A stretch of 64,000 nt of DNA from Quatrionicoccus australiensis (GCF_020510425.1 NZ_JAHBAH010000001.1:4011001-4075000), one strand, 5' to 3'; counted from the stretch's first letter, positions 7,357 to 16,469 are shown. The notes: a model not told the origin generated them from the letters alone. A program made the numbers and translations.

Positions 7357-8289
7357 CTAGCGGCGGTCCGGGCCGCGCTCGTCGTTGCGGTTGTCGCGAC
7401 CCTTGTCCCGACCTCTCTCCTGACTTCTTTCCTGATTCCTGTCCTGGCCACGATCCTGGGCATTGCCTTGCGCCTGGTTCGGCTGCCGCTCCGGGGCGCG
7501 CTGTTCGACGCGTTCCTGGGACCGCTCCTGCGTGCGTTCCGGCCGGCTTTGCGGGGCCGCACGCTCACGCTGGCCGTCACGCGCATTGCCTGCTTCGGGC
7601 GGGCGGCTTTCACGAGGCGCGGTGTTTGGCCGCGACTGCATTTGCGGCGGGCGCTCGCTCGGCATCGGGCGGCTCTGTTCTCGTGGCCCGGCGTCCGGCC
7701 TGGCCGGTTGTTCAAAGTGTTGGCGGGTCACGGCTTCGCGCGGCTGGTAGCGATAGTTCTCGGCGCGAATCACCTGTTGCTGCTCGCGCGCGCCGGGATA
7801 GCGATCGCCGCTGTAGTTGCGTTGATAGCCGGGGAGCGGGGCCGGGCGCGGCGCGGCATGTTGCTTGCGGTCATTCCAGCCGTGGCGCCGGGCCGCCCAG
7901 TCACGCCCCCAGTGGTCGCCCCAGCGCGGTGCCGCATTGGCTTGCCAGCCGTGGAAATAGGACGGCGGTTGCCGGTAGTAGCGGACCGGCACGCGCAGGA
8001 CGAAGAGCGGCACGTCCATCGGGTTGATCGATTGCCAGGGGCCGTTGTACCAGCCGCTGGAATACCAGTTGTCGTCGCGATAGACCCAGTACAGGCCGTC
8101 GTAGAAAAAGTAGTTGGAATTGGCCCGCGGCGCGTAGTAGACCGGTGAGCCGGGCACCAGCACCAGTTGCGGATAAACCGGCAGGTTGATGCCGATATTG
8201 ACGCCGGGCAGGCCGATTTCGACCCCGATCTGGGCGTGGACCGTGGCGAGCGGGGCGAGTAGCGAGAGAGCTAAGAGAAGGCGGCGCAT
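7357..8289 (-). CDS. Secreted YXWGXW-type protein with a long basic low-complexity tail
   Basis: 310 aa. Start at 8289 is chosen because AAGGAG lies 8 bp upstream and a clear signal peptide follows (MRRLLLALSLLAPLATVHAQ). Residues about 20-110 form an aromatic-rich domain (YFFYDGLYWVYRDDNWYSSG, then a WYNGPW motif) like a family of small exported proteins in Betaproteobacteria that sit beside stress genes. The C-terminal half is a low-complexity run dominated by Arg, Gln, Glu and Pro (repeats such as QERSQER and DRGQDRNQ), expected to be disordered and highly basic. Divergent from the Crp-GGDEF gene and shares its promoter region and palindrome. No enzymatic motif; function unknown. Confidence 0.75.
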   Translation of the reverse strand: MRRLLLALSLLAPLATVHAQIGVEIGLPGVNIGINLPVYPQLVLVPGSPVYYAPRANSNYFFYDGLYWVYRDDNWYSSGWYNGPWQSINPMDVPLFVLRVPVRYYRQPPSYFHGWQANAAPRWGDHWGRDWAARRHGWNDRKQHAAPRPAPLPGYQRNYSGDRYPGAREQQQVIRAENYRYQPREAVTRQHFEQPARPDAGPREQSRPMPSERPPQMQSRPNTAPRESRPPEAGNARDGQRERAAPQSRPERTQERSQERVEQRAPERQPNQAQGNAQDRGQDRNQERSQERGRDKGRDNRNDERGPDRR

Positions 8290-8392
8290 GCGATGAACTC
8301 CTTGGCGATGCGGCAGGCCGGCTGTTTCCGGAGATCGAATCGACACGGCGCGCCACAATGGGGTCAAGATACGGCAGCCGTCAGTCCGGATA

Positions 8393-8408
8393 TGTGCGCT
8401 ATCGCGCA
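8393..8408. promoter_or_regulatory. Crp-style palindrome between the YXWGXW gene and the Crp-GGDEF gene
   Basis: TGTGCGCTATCGCGCA, with GATA and TATC flanks extending the dyad to 24 bp (8389-8412). It matches 13 of 14 consensus positions. It lies 97 bp before the Crp-GGDEF ATG and 104 bp before the divergent YXWGXW start, so it could serve both; autoregulation by the adjacent Crp-like protein is a natural hypothesis. Confidence 0.6.
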
Positions 8409-8504
8409 TATCGAAAGACCTGCACGGGTTATGCTTTACGAATAGGGGTGGTGTTTCCGCAAGGGGATTCGATCCGGCCAGGGCTGAACAAGCCGAGGAG
8501 CACA

Positions 8505-10697
8505 ATGCCGTCAATATCGATTCAAAGCCCGAAGCTCAACCGCATCCTGGCCGCGCTGCCGCTCAGCGAGTTCGCGCGGCTGGAGGATGACCTGGAACTG
8601 GTCGACCTGCCGCTCGGCCGCATTTTGTACGATGCCGGCGACAGCCTCGAATTCGTCTACTTCCCAACGACCTGCATCGTCTCGCTGGTTTTTGCCACCG
8701 AGAACGGCTCGTCGGCCGAACTGGCGATGACCGGCAATGACGGCTTGCTCGGCATTCCGCTGGTGCTCGGCGGCGAAACGACCACCCACAAGGTCGTGGT
8801 GCAAAGCGCCGGTGCCGCCTACCGCCTGCGCGCCGAAGTGATCGTCTGGGAGCTTGACCAGGGCGGAAATCTCCTGCGGCTCTGCCTGAGCTATGCCCAG
8901 GCGCTGATGACCCAGATGGCGCAAAGCGTCGTCTGCAACCGCCACCATTCGGTCGACCAGCAGCTTTGCCGCTGGCTGCTGCTCAGTCTCGACCAGTTGA
9001 GCGGCAACCAGATCAACATGACGCAGGAACTGATCGCCGGCATGCTCGGCGTGCGCCGCGAAGCCGTCACCGAAGCGGCCGGCAAGCTGCAGGCGGCCGG
9101 CTTGATCCAGTACCGGCGCGGCCACATCACGGTTTGCGACCGGCCGGGCCTGGAAGCCCGGGTCTGCGAGTGCTACGCCATCGTCAAATCCGAGTACGAC
9201 CGGCTGTTTCGCCTGACGTCGCCGATCCTGCCCAAGAACCGGCTGCGCCCGAATCCGGCCACCCTGCGCCAGCGCGCCGAAGCCCGCCTGCAGCAGACGC
9301 AGGCCGCCAGCCCGGCAAGCGCCTGGGACAGCGACCGGCTGCTGCACGAATTGCAGGTGCATCAGGTCGAGCTGGAAATGCACAACGAGGAGTTGCGCCA
9401 TGCCTACGGCGAAGCCGACTCCCTGCGCGAGAAATACGCCGATATCTATGACTTCGCCCCGGTCGGCTATTTCACGCTCGATGTGCAAGGCGTCATCCTC
9501 CAGCTCAATCTGGCCGGCGCCATCCTGCTCGGCATCAAGCGTTCGCGGCACGGGTGTTACCGTTTCGCGGCAGCGGTCAAACCTGCGTATTTGCCGGCCT
9601 TCAATGCCTTCCAGGAAGAAGTCCTCGCCAACAAGGCGAAAACCCATTGCGAAATCGTGTTGCTCGCCACCGAGCAGCGTCCCGAGGCGACGGTCAGAAT
9701 CGAGGCGGTGCCTGACGAAAGCAGTCGCGAATGCCGCATGGTGGTGATCGACATCACCGCAGAGAAGGAAGCAAGCCGCGCCCTGCGCGAGCGGGAGGGC
9801 TATCAGCGCGCCTTGCTCGACAACTTTCCCTTCATGGTCTGGCTCAAGGACGAGCAGAGCCGTTACCTGGCAGTCAACGCGCCGTTTGCACTGAATTACA
9901 ACTGGTCCTCGGTCGAGGCGCCGGTCGGCAAGACCGATTTCGATATCACCACCCGCGAACTCGCCGATGCGTACCAGGCGGATGACCAGGCCATCATGTG
10001 CAGTGGCGAGAAAAGAAGCCTGGAACAAAAGGTCGAGGTGCACGGCGAGGAACGCTGGTTTGAAACCTACAAGTCGCCGGTGGTGGTCGATGACAAGCTG
10101 GTGGGAACCGTGGGTTTTACCCGCGACATCAGCAAGCGCAAGGCGATGGAGGCGGAACTGCGCAGCCTGGCGGCGACCGATGCGCTGACCGCACTCGCCA
10201 ACCGGCCGCATTTCCTGGAGCATCTCGAGGCAGCCCATGCCGGCCTGCAGCGCGAGGCTGATCACCCGGTTGCCCTGATGCTGCTCGATCTCGATCACTT
10301 CCAGATGGTCAATGACACGCTCGGACATGCCGCCGGCGATGCCTTGCTGCGGCTGTTTTCGGCGCTGCTGCACGATGAGCTGCGCAAGGTCGATATCGCC
10401 GGTCGCTTTGTCGATGACGAGTTTGCCGTATTGATGCCGCAAGCCGATCTCGATGCCGCGATGATCCTCGCCGAACGTATCCGGGCCAAGGTGGCGGTGA
10501 CCTCGGTCAGCATCGGCGAACGCCAGGTGGCCATGAGCGTCAGTATCGGTATTGCGTCGATGAACCCGACCGACCCATCATCCGGGCAAGCACTCGAGTA
10601 TGCCGAAGCGGCGCTTGGTCGCGCCAAGGCGCAGGGGCGCAACCGGGTGGAAGTGGCGGTGACGGATCTGGATGGCATTCTGCCTGCCGCGTCCTGA
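8505..10697 (+). CDS. Crp/Fnr-like DNA-binding protein fused to two PAS domains and a degenerate GGDEF domain
   Basis: 730 aa. ATG at 8505 has GAGGAG 5 bp upstream; the in-frame ATG at 8358 would overlap the promoter. Residues about 1-140 are a cyclic-nucleotide-binding-like fold (YFPTTCIVSLVFATENGSSA). Residues about 150-230 are a Crp-type HTH (MTQELIAGMLGVRREAVTEA) that keeps the Arg-Glu pair with which Crp reads TGTG. Then come a linker, PAS1 (YDFAPVGYFTLD), PAS2 (DNFPFMVWLKDEQSRYLAVN) and a GGDEF domain whose active-site motif at residues 636-640 reads VDDEF, not GGDEF. Loss of both glycines suggests it does not make c-di-GMP. A DNA-binding domain ahead of PAS-GGDEF is unusual. Probably a stress regulator that controls itself and nearby genes; target set and ligand are inferred. 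Confidence 0.85.
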   Translation: MPSISIQSPKLNRILAALPLSEFARLEDDLELVDLPLGRILYDAGDSLEFVYFPTTCIVSLVFATENGSSAELAMTGNDGLLGIPLVLGGETTTHKVVVQSAGAAYRLRAEVIVWELDQGGNLLRLCLSYAQALMTQMAQSVVCNRHHSVDQQLCRWLLLSLDQLSGNQINMTQELIAGMLGVRREAVTEAAGKLQAAGLIQYRRGHITVCDRPGLEARVCECYAIVKSEYDRLFRLTSPILPKNRLRPNPATLRQRAEARLQQTQAASPASAWDSDRLLHELQVHQVELEMHNEELRHAYGEADSLREKYADIYDFAPVGYFTLDVQGVILQLNLAGAILLGIKRSRHGCYRFAAAVKPAYLPAFNAFQEEVLANKAKTHCEIVLLATEQRPEATVRIEAVPDESSRECRMVVIDITAEKEASRALREREGYQRALLDNFPFMVWLKDEQSRYLAVNAPFALNYNWSSVEAPVGKTDFDITTRELADAYQADDQAIMCSGEKRSLEQKVEVHGEERWFETYKSPVVVDDKLVGTVGFTRDISKRKAMEAELRSLAATDALTALANRPHFLEHLEAAHAGLQREADHPVALMLLDLDHFQMVNDTLGHAAGDALLRLFSALLHDELRKVDIAGRFVDDEFAVLMPQADLDAAMILAERIRAKVAVTSVSIGERQVAMSVSIGIASMNPTDPSSGQALEYAEAALGRAKAQGRNRVEVAVTDLDGILPAAS

Positions 10698-10826
10698 TTA
10701 GCTGGTCAGCGCCCGGCCCGGGCGCCAATGCGTGGCAGCGAACCGAAGGGCGCGGCATTACGGCCTAAAAAGGAAGTGGCAATCGTGTTTCACGATTCCT
10801 TTCGCTCACTCCTACAGGAAAACACC

Positions 10827-11363
10827 ATGAACAAGGCCAAGAAAGCTGCACTCGTCGGCATCGATACCGATGCCATTCGCGCCGCTGCGAAGAATTTTGA
10901 AAATGGCGCCGTCACCGGCGGTTATCAGGCCAATCGCAAGCTGGTGGTCGAAATGCTGAACGGCGCGCTGGCTACCGAACTGGTCTGCGTCCTGCGCTAC
11001 AAGCGGCATTACTACACCGCGACCGGCCTGCAGAACGGTCCGATCAAGGCTGAGTTCCTGCAGCATGCGCTGGAAGAGCAGGGCCATGCCGATCTGCTGG
11101 CGGAGCGCATCGTCCAGCTGAACGGCCATCCCGATTTCAATCCGGCCACGCTCAGCGAACGCAGCCATGCCGAATACGATGAATCGCGCGATACGCAGTC
11201 GATGATCAAGGCCAACTTGATCGCCGAGCGCGTCGCCATCGAATCCTATCGTCTGATGATCGAGGCGCTTGGCGATGCCGACCCGACGACGCGGCAGATG
11301 CTGATCGGCATCATGGCCGTCGAGGAGCAGCACGCCGACGACATGCGCGACCTGCTGGCCTGA
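10827..11363 (+). CDS. Ferritin-like/bacterioferritin-family protein
   Basis: 178 aa four-helix ferritin-like protein. The di-iron ligand pattern is visible: Glu in ATELVCVLRYKRHYY, EEQGH, ERVAIESY and EEQHADDM. It is likely to store iron or protect against peroxide. Start MNKAKKA at 10827 has AGGA upstream; an in-frame ATG at 10728 adds an unrelated stretch. It belongs to the bacterioferritin-related branch widespread in Betaproteobacteria and lacks the usual haem-binding Met context of classical Bfr. A short hairpin (AATCGTG-ttt-CACGATT, 10781-10797) lies 30 bp before the ATG. A TGCG..AGCG sequence further upstream is too weak to call a palindrome site. Confidence 0.82.
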   Translation: MNKAKKAALVGIDTDAIRAAAKNFENGAVTGGYQANRKLVVEMLNGALATELVCVLRYKRHYYTATGLQNGPIKAEFLQHALEEQGHADLLAERIVQLNGHPDFNPATLSERSHAEYDESRDTQSMIKANLIAERVAIESYRLMIEALGDADPTTRQMLIGIMAVEEQHADDMRDLLA

Positions 11364-11433
11364 GCGCTGCACGGAAGCTTGCTTTTGTAACGCGATTCGC
11401 GCTTAACTGGCTTTTTCCCTTGTCGAGATCAGC

Positions 11434-13062
11434 ATGCCAACAGCCGAACAACTGGCGGGGCTGTTTCCCCGCGAAGATGCCATTCCCGCCGATTGCCGCA
11501 TCCTGGCGCCAATCCATCAGCGCGCTATCCTGATCAACGGCGAAATGCAGATATGGAAGGGCGAGACGCGGCCGGTGCTTTCACCGGTCTGCGTCGCCGA
11601 TGACGCAGGCAGGCTGGCGCATGTCGAACTGGGCAGCGTGCCGGTGACCGGCACGAGCGAGGCCGATGCGGCGCTGGCCGCGGCGGTTGCCGCCTACGAT
11701 CACGGGCGCGGCGCCTGGCCGAACCTGTCGGTGGCCGAGCGCATCGCCTGCGTCGTCGATTTCACCGGCCAGATCGTCGCCCGCCGGCGCGAGATCGTGA
11801 ACCTGATCATGTGGGAAATCGGCAAGAGCCTGGCCGACTCGCAAAAGGAATTCGACCGCACCATCGATTACATCCGCGCCACCATCGAGGAACTGAAGCG
11901 CCTCGACAACAGCAATTCGCGCTTCGAGATCGTCGACGGCACGATCGCCCAGATCCGCCGCTCGCCGGTCGGCATCGCGCTGTGCATGGGGCCGTACAAC
12001 TACCCGATGAACGAAACCTTCAGCACGCTGATCCCGGCGCTGATCATGGGCAATGTCGTGCTTTTCAAGCCGCCGCGCTTCGGCGTGCTGCTTTACTACC
12101 CGATGCTGGAAGCCTTCCGCAGCGCCTTCCCGCCGGGCGTCATCAACATCGTTTACGGTCAGGGCCATGTCGTCGTGCCGCACATCATGGGTTCCGGCAA
12201 GGTCAATGTGCTGGCGCTGATCGGCTCTTCCGAAGTCGCCGACCAACTCAAGAAGTCGCACCCGAAAACCAACCGCCTGCGCGCCATTCTCGGGCTGGGC
12301 GCCAAGAACGCGGCAATCATCATGCCGGATGCCGACATCGAACTGACGGTCAAGGAGTGCATCACCGGCGCGCTGTCCTTCAACGGTCAACGTTGCACGG
12401 CGATCAAAATGATCCTGGTGCACCAGTCGATTGCCGAAAGCTTCCTGCGTCGCTTCTGCGAAGAGGTCGGCAAACTGGCGATCGGCATGCCCTGGGAGCC
12501 GGGCGTCATGCTGACGCCGCTGCCCGAGATGGAAATGGTCGCCTACATGAACGAATGCATTGCCGACGCGGTGGGCAAGGGCGCGCGCGTGATCAATCCG
12601 GGCGGCGGCACGACGGTCGAGACGCTGTTCTATCCGGCCGTGCTTTTCCCGGTCAGGGAAGGCATGAAGCTCTATCGCGAGGAGCAGTTCGGGCCGATCA
12701 TCCCGGTGGCTACCTTCGAGGACATCGAAACGCCGCTCGACTACGTGATCACCTCCGATCACGGCCAGCAGGTCAGCATCTTCGGCAGCGATCCCGAGCA
12801 GATCGCCTCGCTGGTCGATACGCTGGTCAACCAGGTTTGCCGGGTCAATATCAACTGCCAGTGCCAGCGCGGGCCGGACGTCTTTCCCTTCGTCGGGCGC
12901 AAGGATTCGGCCGAGGGCACGCTGTCCGTGCATGATGCGCTGCGTGCCTTCTCGATCCGCACCATGGTTGCCGCCAAGCAGACCGAGGCCTCGAAAAAGC
13001 TGCTCGACGCCATCGTGCTCGGCAACAAGTCCAACTTCATCAATACCCACTTCATTCTGTGA
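11434..13062 (+). CDS. GapN-type aldehyde dehydrogenase (NADP-dependent glyceraldehyde-3-phosphate dehydrogenase family)
   Basis: 542 aa member of the ALDH superfamily, closest in text to non-phosphorylating glyceraldehyde-3-phosphate dehydrogenases, which would turn GAP into 3-phosphoglycerate with NADP. Visible: oxyanion Asn in GPYNYPMNETFS, catalytic Cys321 in FNGQRCTAIK, and EEQFGP near the C-terminus. The position of the usual general-base Glu (ELGG motif, 34 residues before the catalytic Cys) is Gly287 (motif LGLGAKNAAI). That Glu drives hydrolysis of the thioacyl intermediate; it is also absent from CoA-acylating ALDHs. So activity may be altered, and the substrate is uncertain. It follows the ferritin gene by 70 bp in the stress block and may share metabolic logic with the phosphoketolase operon at 47-50 kb. 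Confidence 0.82.
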   Translation: MPTAEQLAGLFPREDAIPADCRILAPIHQRAILINGEMQIWKGETRPVLSPVCVADDAGRLAHVELGSVPVTGTSEADAALAAAVAAYDHGRGAWPNLSVAERIACVVDFTGQIVARRREIVNLIMWEIGKSLADSQKEFDRTIDYIRATIEELKRLDNSNSRFEIVDGTIAQIRRSPVGIALCMGPYNYPMNETFSTLIPALIMGNVVLFKPPRFGVLLYYPMLEAFRSAFPPGVINIVYGQGHVVVPHIMGSGKVNVLALIGSSEVADQLKKSHPKTNRLRAILGLGAKNAAIIMPDADIELTVKECITGALSFNGQRCTAIKMILVHQSIAESFLRRFCEEVGKLAIGMPWEPGVMLTPLPEMEMVAYMNECIADAVGKGARVINPGGGTTVETLFYPAVLFPVREGMKLYREEQFGPIIPVATFEDIETPLDYVITSDHGQQVSIFGSDPEQIASLVDTLVNQVCRVNINCQCQRGPDVFPFVGRKDSAEGTLSVHDALRAFSIRTMVAAKQTEASKKLLDAIVLGNKSNFINTHFIL

Positions 13063-13075
13063 CGTGCCGGCGATG

Positions 13076-13091
13076 TGTTAGCCAGCGCACA
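13076..13091. promoter_or_regulatory. Crp-style palindrome upstream of the small lmo0937-like gene
   Basis: TGTTAGCCAGCGCACA matches 11 of 14 consensus positions (right half perfect) and lies 98 bp before the ATG, the same distance as at the 8505 gene. It overlaps no coding sequence. Confidence 0.45.
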
Positions 13092-13189
13092 TCGCCGATG
13101 GGCAGGACGGCGTAGTCTGTGGTGAACCCCGGTCATGGAAACGGCCCTGTTGCAGGGCCGCTCCGGATCGTCACCGCGAAGGAAACATC

Positions 13190-13339
13190 ATGCTCTATAC
13201 CATTGCCGTCGTTCTGCTCATTCTCTGGCTGCTCGGACTGGTCACGTCCTATACCGTCGGCGGTTTCATCCACATCCTGCTGGTGATCGCCATCGTCGTC
13301 ATCCTGCTCCGCATCATCAACGGTCGACGTCCGCTTTGA
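13190..13339 (+). CDS. lmo0937-family small membrane protein (49 aa)
   Basis: A short ORF starts MLYTIAVVLLILWLLGLVTS and ends RIINGRRPL. It has two hydrophobic segments separated by a Gly turn (SYTVGGFIHILL), the pattern of the lmo0937 family of about 50-residue membrane peptides common in stress-induced gene sets. A Shine-Dalgarno-like GAAGGAAA precedes the ATG by 5 bp. The last 23 bp overlap the 3' end of cusA on the other strand, so the two transcripts converge. The family is recognised by size and hydrophobic layout; no molecular function is known. Confidence 0.8.
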   Translation: MLYTIAVVLLILWLLGLVTSYTVGGFIHILLVIAIVVILLRIINGRRPL

Positions 13340-16300
13340 GGCGTTTTTCAATTTGCCGCTGTATCAACAGCGCGTAGATGGCCGGGATCACGGCCAGGGT
13401 CAGCACGGTTGAAGACAGCATGCCGCCGACCATCGGCGCGGCGATGCGGCTCATCACTTCCGAGCCGGTGCCGGTGCCCCACAAAATCGGCAGCAGGCCG
13501 GCCATGATTGCGGTCACCGTCATCATCTTCGGGCGGACGCGTTCGACGGCGCCTTCCATGATCGCGCCGTAGAGATCGGCGGCCAGCGGTCGACGGCCTT
13601 CGGCGGCACATTTCTCTTGCACGGCCAGCCAGGCGTGGTCGAGATAGATCAGCATGATCACGCCGGTTTCGGCGGCGACGCCGGCCAGCGCGATGAAGCC
13701 GACGGCAGCGGCGACCGACAGGTTGTAGCCGAGCGCCCACATCAGCCAGATGCCGCCGACCAGCGCGAAGGGTACCGAAAGCATGACGATCAGCGTCTCG
13801 GTGATGCGCCGGAAGTTGAGGTAGAGCAGCAGGAAGATGATCAACAGCGTGACTGGCACGACGATCTTGAGCTTTTCCGCCGCCCGCTCCATGTATTCGA
13901 ACTGGCCGCTCCAGGTGACGTAGGTGCCGGGCGTGAATTTGACCTGTTCGTTGACCGCTTTGCGGGCTTCGGCGACGTAGGAGCCGATGTCGCGCTCGCG
14001 GATGTCGACGTAGATATAGGCCGAGAGCAGGGCGTTTTCGGTGCGGATGGCCGGCGCGCCGGTGGTGATCTTGACCGCCGCCAACTGGCCGAGCGGCACC
14101 ATGGTCGCCGGGGCGCCCATCTCGGCCGGCACCGGCACCAGCACCTCGCGGGCAATGGCCTGCGGGTCGCTGCGCAAATCGCGCGGGTAGCGCACGGTGA
14201 CGCCGAAACGCTCGCGGCCTTCAACCGTGGTGGTGACCATTTCGCCGCCCAGCGCCGCGCTGACGACATCCATGACCTCGCCAACGGAGAGGCCGTAGCG
14301 GGCCAGCGCATTGCGATCCGGCACGATGTCGAGGTAGAAGCCGCCGGTGATGCGCTCGGCGAAGGCGCTGCTGGTGCCGGGCACGGCCTTGACCACCGTT
14401 TCGATTTCGCGCGCCAGGCGTTCCATTTCAACGAGATTGGTGCCGAAGACCTTGATGCCGATCGGTGTGCGGATACCGGTAGACAGCATGTCGATGCGCG
14501 CCTTGATCGGCATTGTCCAGGAGTTGGCGACGCCGGGGAATTGCAGTGCCTTGTCGAGTTCGGCGATCAGCTTGTCGGTGGTCATGCCGGCGCGCCATTC
14601 GGCTTCCGGCTTGAGATTGATCACCGTCTCGAACATTTCCATGGGCGCCGGATCGGTGGCGGTCTGGGCGCGGCCGGCCTTGCCGAAGACCGAGGCAACT
14701 TCCGGGAAGCTCTTGATGATCTTGTCCTGCGTCTGCAGCAGTTCGGCCGCCTTGGTCACCGACAGGCCGGGCAGGGTGGTCGGCATGTAGAACAGCGTGC
14801 CTTCGTTGAGCGTCGGCATGAATTCGCTGCCCAGCCGGCTGGCCGGGATCAGGCTGACCGCCAGCGCGAGCGCGGCCAGGGCGATGGTCGTCTTCTTCCA
14901 CTGCATGACGCCGGCGATGATCGGCCGGTAAATGCGGATCAGGAAGCGGTTGACCGGGTTTTCCGCTTCCGGCCGGATATGGCCGCGGATGAAATAGAGC
15001 ATCAACACCGGCACCAGCGTCACCGAGAGCAGCGCGGCGGCGGCCATCGAGAAGGTCTTGGTCCAGGCGAGCGGCGCGAACATGCGACCTTCCTGGGCTT
15101 CGAGGGTAAATACCGGCAGGAAGGAGACGGTGATGATCAAGAGGCTGAAGAACAGCGCCGGGCCGACTTCACGGCAACCCGCGATGATTGCCTCGGCGCG
15201 CGATTCGCCGGGTTTGAGGCGCTCAAGATGCTTGTGCGCGTTCTCGATCATCACGATGGCGGCGTCGATCATCGCGCCGATGGCAATCGCCACGCCGCCC
15301 AGGCTCATGATGTTGGCGTTGATGCCGAGCGCATGCATGCCGATGAAGGCGGTCAGGATGCCGACCGGCAACATCAGGATGGCAACCAGCGCCGAACGCA
15401 GGTGGAGCAGGAAGACGACGCAGACCAGCGCAACGATCAGGCTTTCCTCAAGCAGCGTGCGCTTGAGCGTAGTGATCGCGCGTTCGATCAACTCGGAGCG
15501 GTCGTAGACGGCCTGGATGCTGACGCCCTCGGGCAGGCCGGCGCTGATTTCGCCGACTTTGGTCTTGAGATTGGCAATCACGTCGAGCGCGTTCTGCCCA
15601 AAGCGCGCCATCGCGATGCCGGCCACCACTTCGCCTTCGCCGTTCAGTTCGGTAATGCCGCGCCGCTCGTCGGGCAGCAGTTCGACGCGGCCGATATCGG
15701 CAACGCGCACCGGCGTGCCGTTCTGCGCCTTCAAGACCAGCCCTTCGATGTCGCCTTTGCCGCGCAGGTAACCGCGGCCGCGCACCATGTATTCCGTCTC
15801 GGCCATCTCCAGCGTGCGCCCGCCGACATCGCGGTTGGAATTGCGGATCGTCTCGGCGACCTGCATCAGCGGGATGCCGTAGCTTCGTAGTTTCACCGGA
15901 TCGACCGTGACCTGGTACTGCTGCACGAAACCACCAATGCTCGCCACCTCGGCGACGCCCGGCGCCTTGGCCAGTTGGTAGCGCAGGTACCAGTCCTGCA
16001 AGGTGCGCAGCTCGGCCAGGGTCTTGTTCTTGGCGAGTACGACGTATTCGTAAACCCAGCCGACCCCGGTCGCATCCGGCCCGAGCGTCGGCGTGACACC
16101 CTTGGGCAGCTTGCCGGACACCGAATTGACGTACTCCAGCACGCGTGAACGCGCCCAGTAGATGTCGGTGCCGTCCTCGAAAATGACATAGACGAAGGAC
16201 GCGCCGAAGAAGGAAAAACCGCGCACGACCTTGGATTTCGGCACCGAAAGCAGGGCGGTGGACAGCGGGTAGGTGACCTGGTCTTCAACAACCTGCGGCG

Positions 16301-16469
16301 CCTGGCCGGGGAATTCGGTGTACAGGATGACCTGCACGTCGGAGAGATCAGGGATGGCGTCGAGAGGCGTTTTCGCGATTGACCAGAGGCCGGCGAGGAT
16401 GGTGAACAGGGTGGCGAGCAGGACCAGGAAGCGGTTTTTGGCTGACCAGGTGATGAGGGTGTTCAGCAT
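13317..16469 (-). CDS. cusA: CusA-type heavy-metal RND pump (Cu(I)/Ag(I) efflux)
   Basis: 1050 aa inner-membrane proton-driven RND transporter. Start MLNTLITWSAKNRFLVLLA at 16469; an upstream in-frame ATG adds a basic tail from the repeat element. The HME-RND signature AIAIGAMIDAAIVMIENAHK carries the proton-relay Asp. Monovalent-metal specificity is supported by methionines in DPAPMEMFETVI and ARIDMLSTGI, the places of the CusA Met relay. It ends in the usual C-terminal TM bundle. Last gene of the cus set, but a 784-bp gap filled by an inverted-repeat element separates it from cusB; no clear promoter was found there, so expression may rely on read-through. Its 3' end overlaps the lmo0937 gene by 23 bp. 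Confidence 0.95.
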   Translation of the reverse strand: MLNTLITWSAKNRFLVLLATLFTILAGLWSIAKTPLDAIPDLSDVQVILYTEFPGQAPQVVEDQVTYPLSTALLSVPKSKVVRGFSFFGASFVYVIFEDGTDIYWARSRVLEYVNSVSGKLPKGVTPTLGPDATGVGWVYEYVVLAKNKTLAELRTLQDWYLRYQLAKAPGVAEVASIGGFVQQYQVTVDPVKLRSYGIPLMQVAETIRNSNRDVGGRTLEMAETEYMVRGRGYLRGKGDIEGLVLKAQNGTPVRVADIGRVELLPDERRGITELNGEGEVVAGIAMARFGQNALDVIANLKTKVGEISAGLPEGVSIQAVYDRSELIERAITTLKRTLLEESLIVALVCVVFLLHLRSALVAILMLPVGILTAFIGMHALGINANIMSLGGVAIAIGAMIDAAIVMIENAHKHLERLKPGESRAEAIIAGCREVGPALFFSLLIITVSFLPVFTLEAQEGRMFAPLAWTKTFSMAAAALLSVTLVPVLMLYFIRGHIRPEAENPVNRFLIRIYRPIIAGVMQWKKTTIALAALALAVSLIPASRLGSEFMPTLNEGTLFYMPTTLPGLSVTKAAELLQTQDKIIKSFPEVASVFGKAGRAQTATDPAPMEMFETVINLKPEAEWRAGMTTDKLIAELDKALQFPGVANSWTMPIKARIDMLSTGIRTPIGIKVFGTNLVEMERLAREIETVVKAVPGTSSAFAERITGGFYLDIVPDRNALARYGLSVGEVMDVVSAALGGEMVTTTVEGRERFGVTVRYPRDLRSDPQAIAREVLVPVPAEMGAPATMVPLGQLAAVKITTGAPAIRTENALLSAYIYVDIRERDIGSYVAEARKAVNEQVKFTPGTYVTWSGQFEYMERAAEKLKIVVPVTLLIIFLLLYLNFRRITETLIVMLSVPFALVGGIWLMWALGYNLSVAAAVGFIALAGVAAETGVIMLIYLDHAWLAVQEKCAAEGRRPLAADLYGAIMEGAVERVRPKMMTVTAIMAGLLPILWGTGTGSEVMSRIAAPMVGGMLSSTVLTLAVIPAIYALLIQRQIEKRLKADVDR

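Noticed and set aside
8511..10442. Minus-strand frame opposite the Crp-GGDEF gene
   Set aside because: No homology; the plus strand has ordered domains and a good ribosome-binding site.
10726..10742. Possible Crp-style site before the ferritin-like gene
   Set aside because: Only about half of the consensus positions match.
11391..11414. Possible Crp-style site before the aldehyde dehydrogenase (TAACGCGATTCGCGCTTA)
   Set aside because: It is a dyad but does not fit the TGTG-CACA consensus or its spacing; kept out of the motif set.
13617..15890. Long plus-strand open frame opposite cusA
   Set aside because: Shadow of the RND pump; low-complexity His/Asp/Arg-rich translation.
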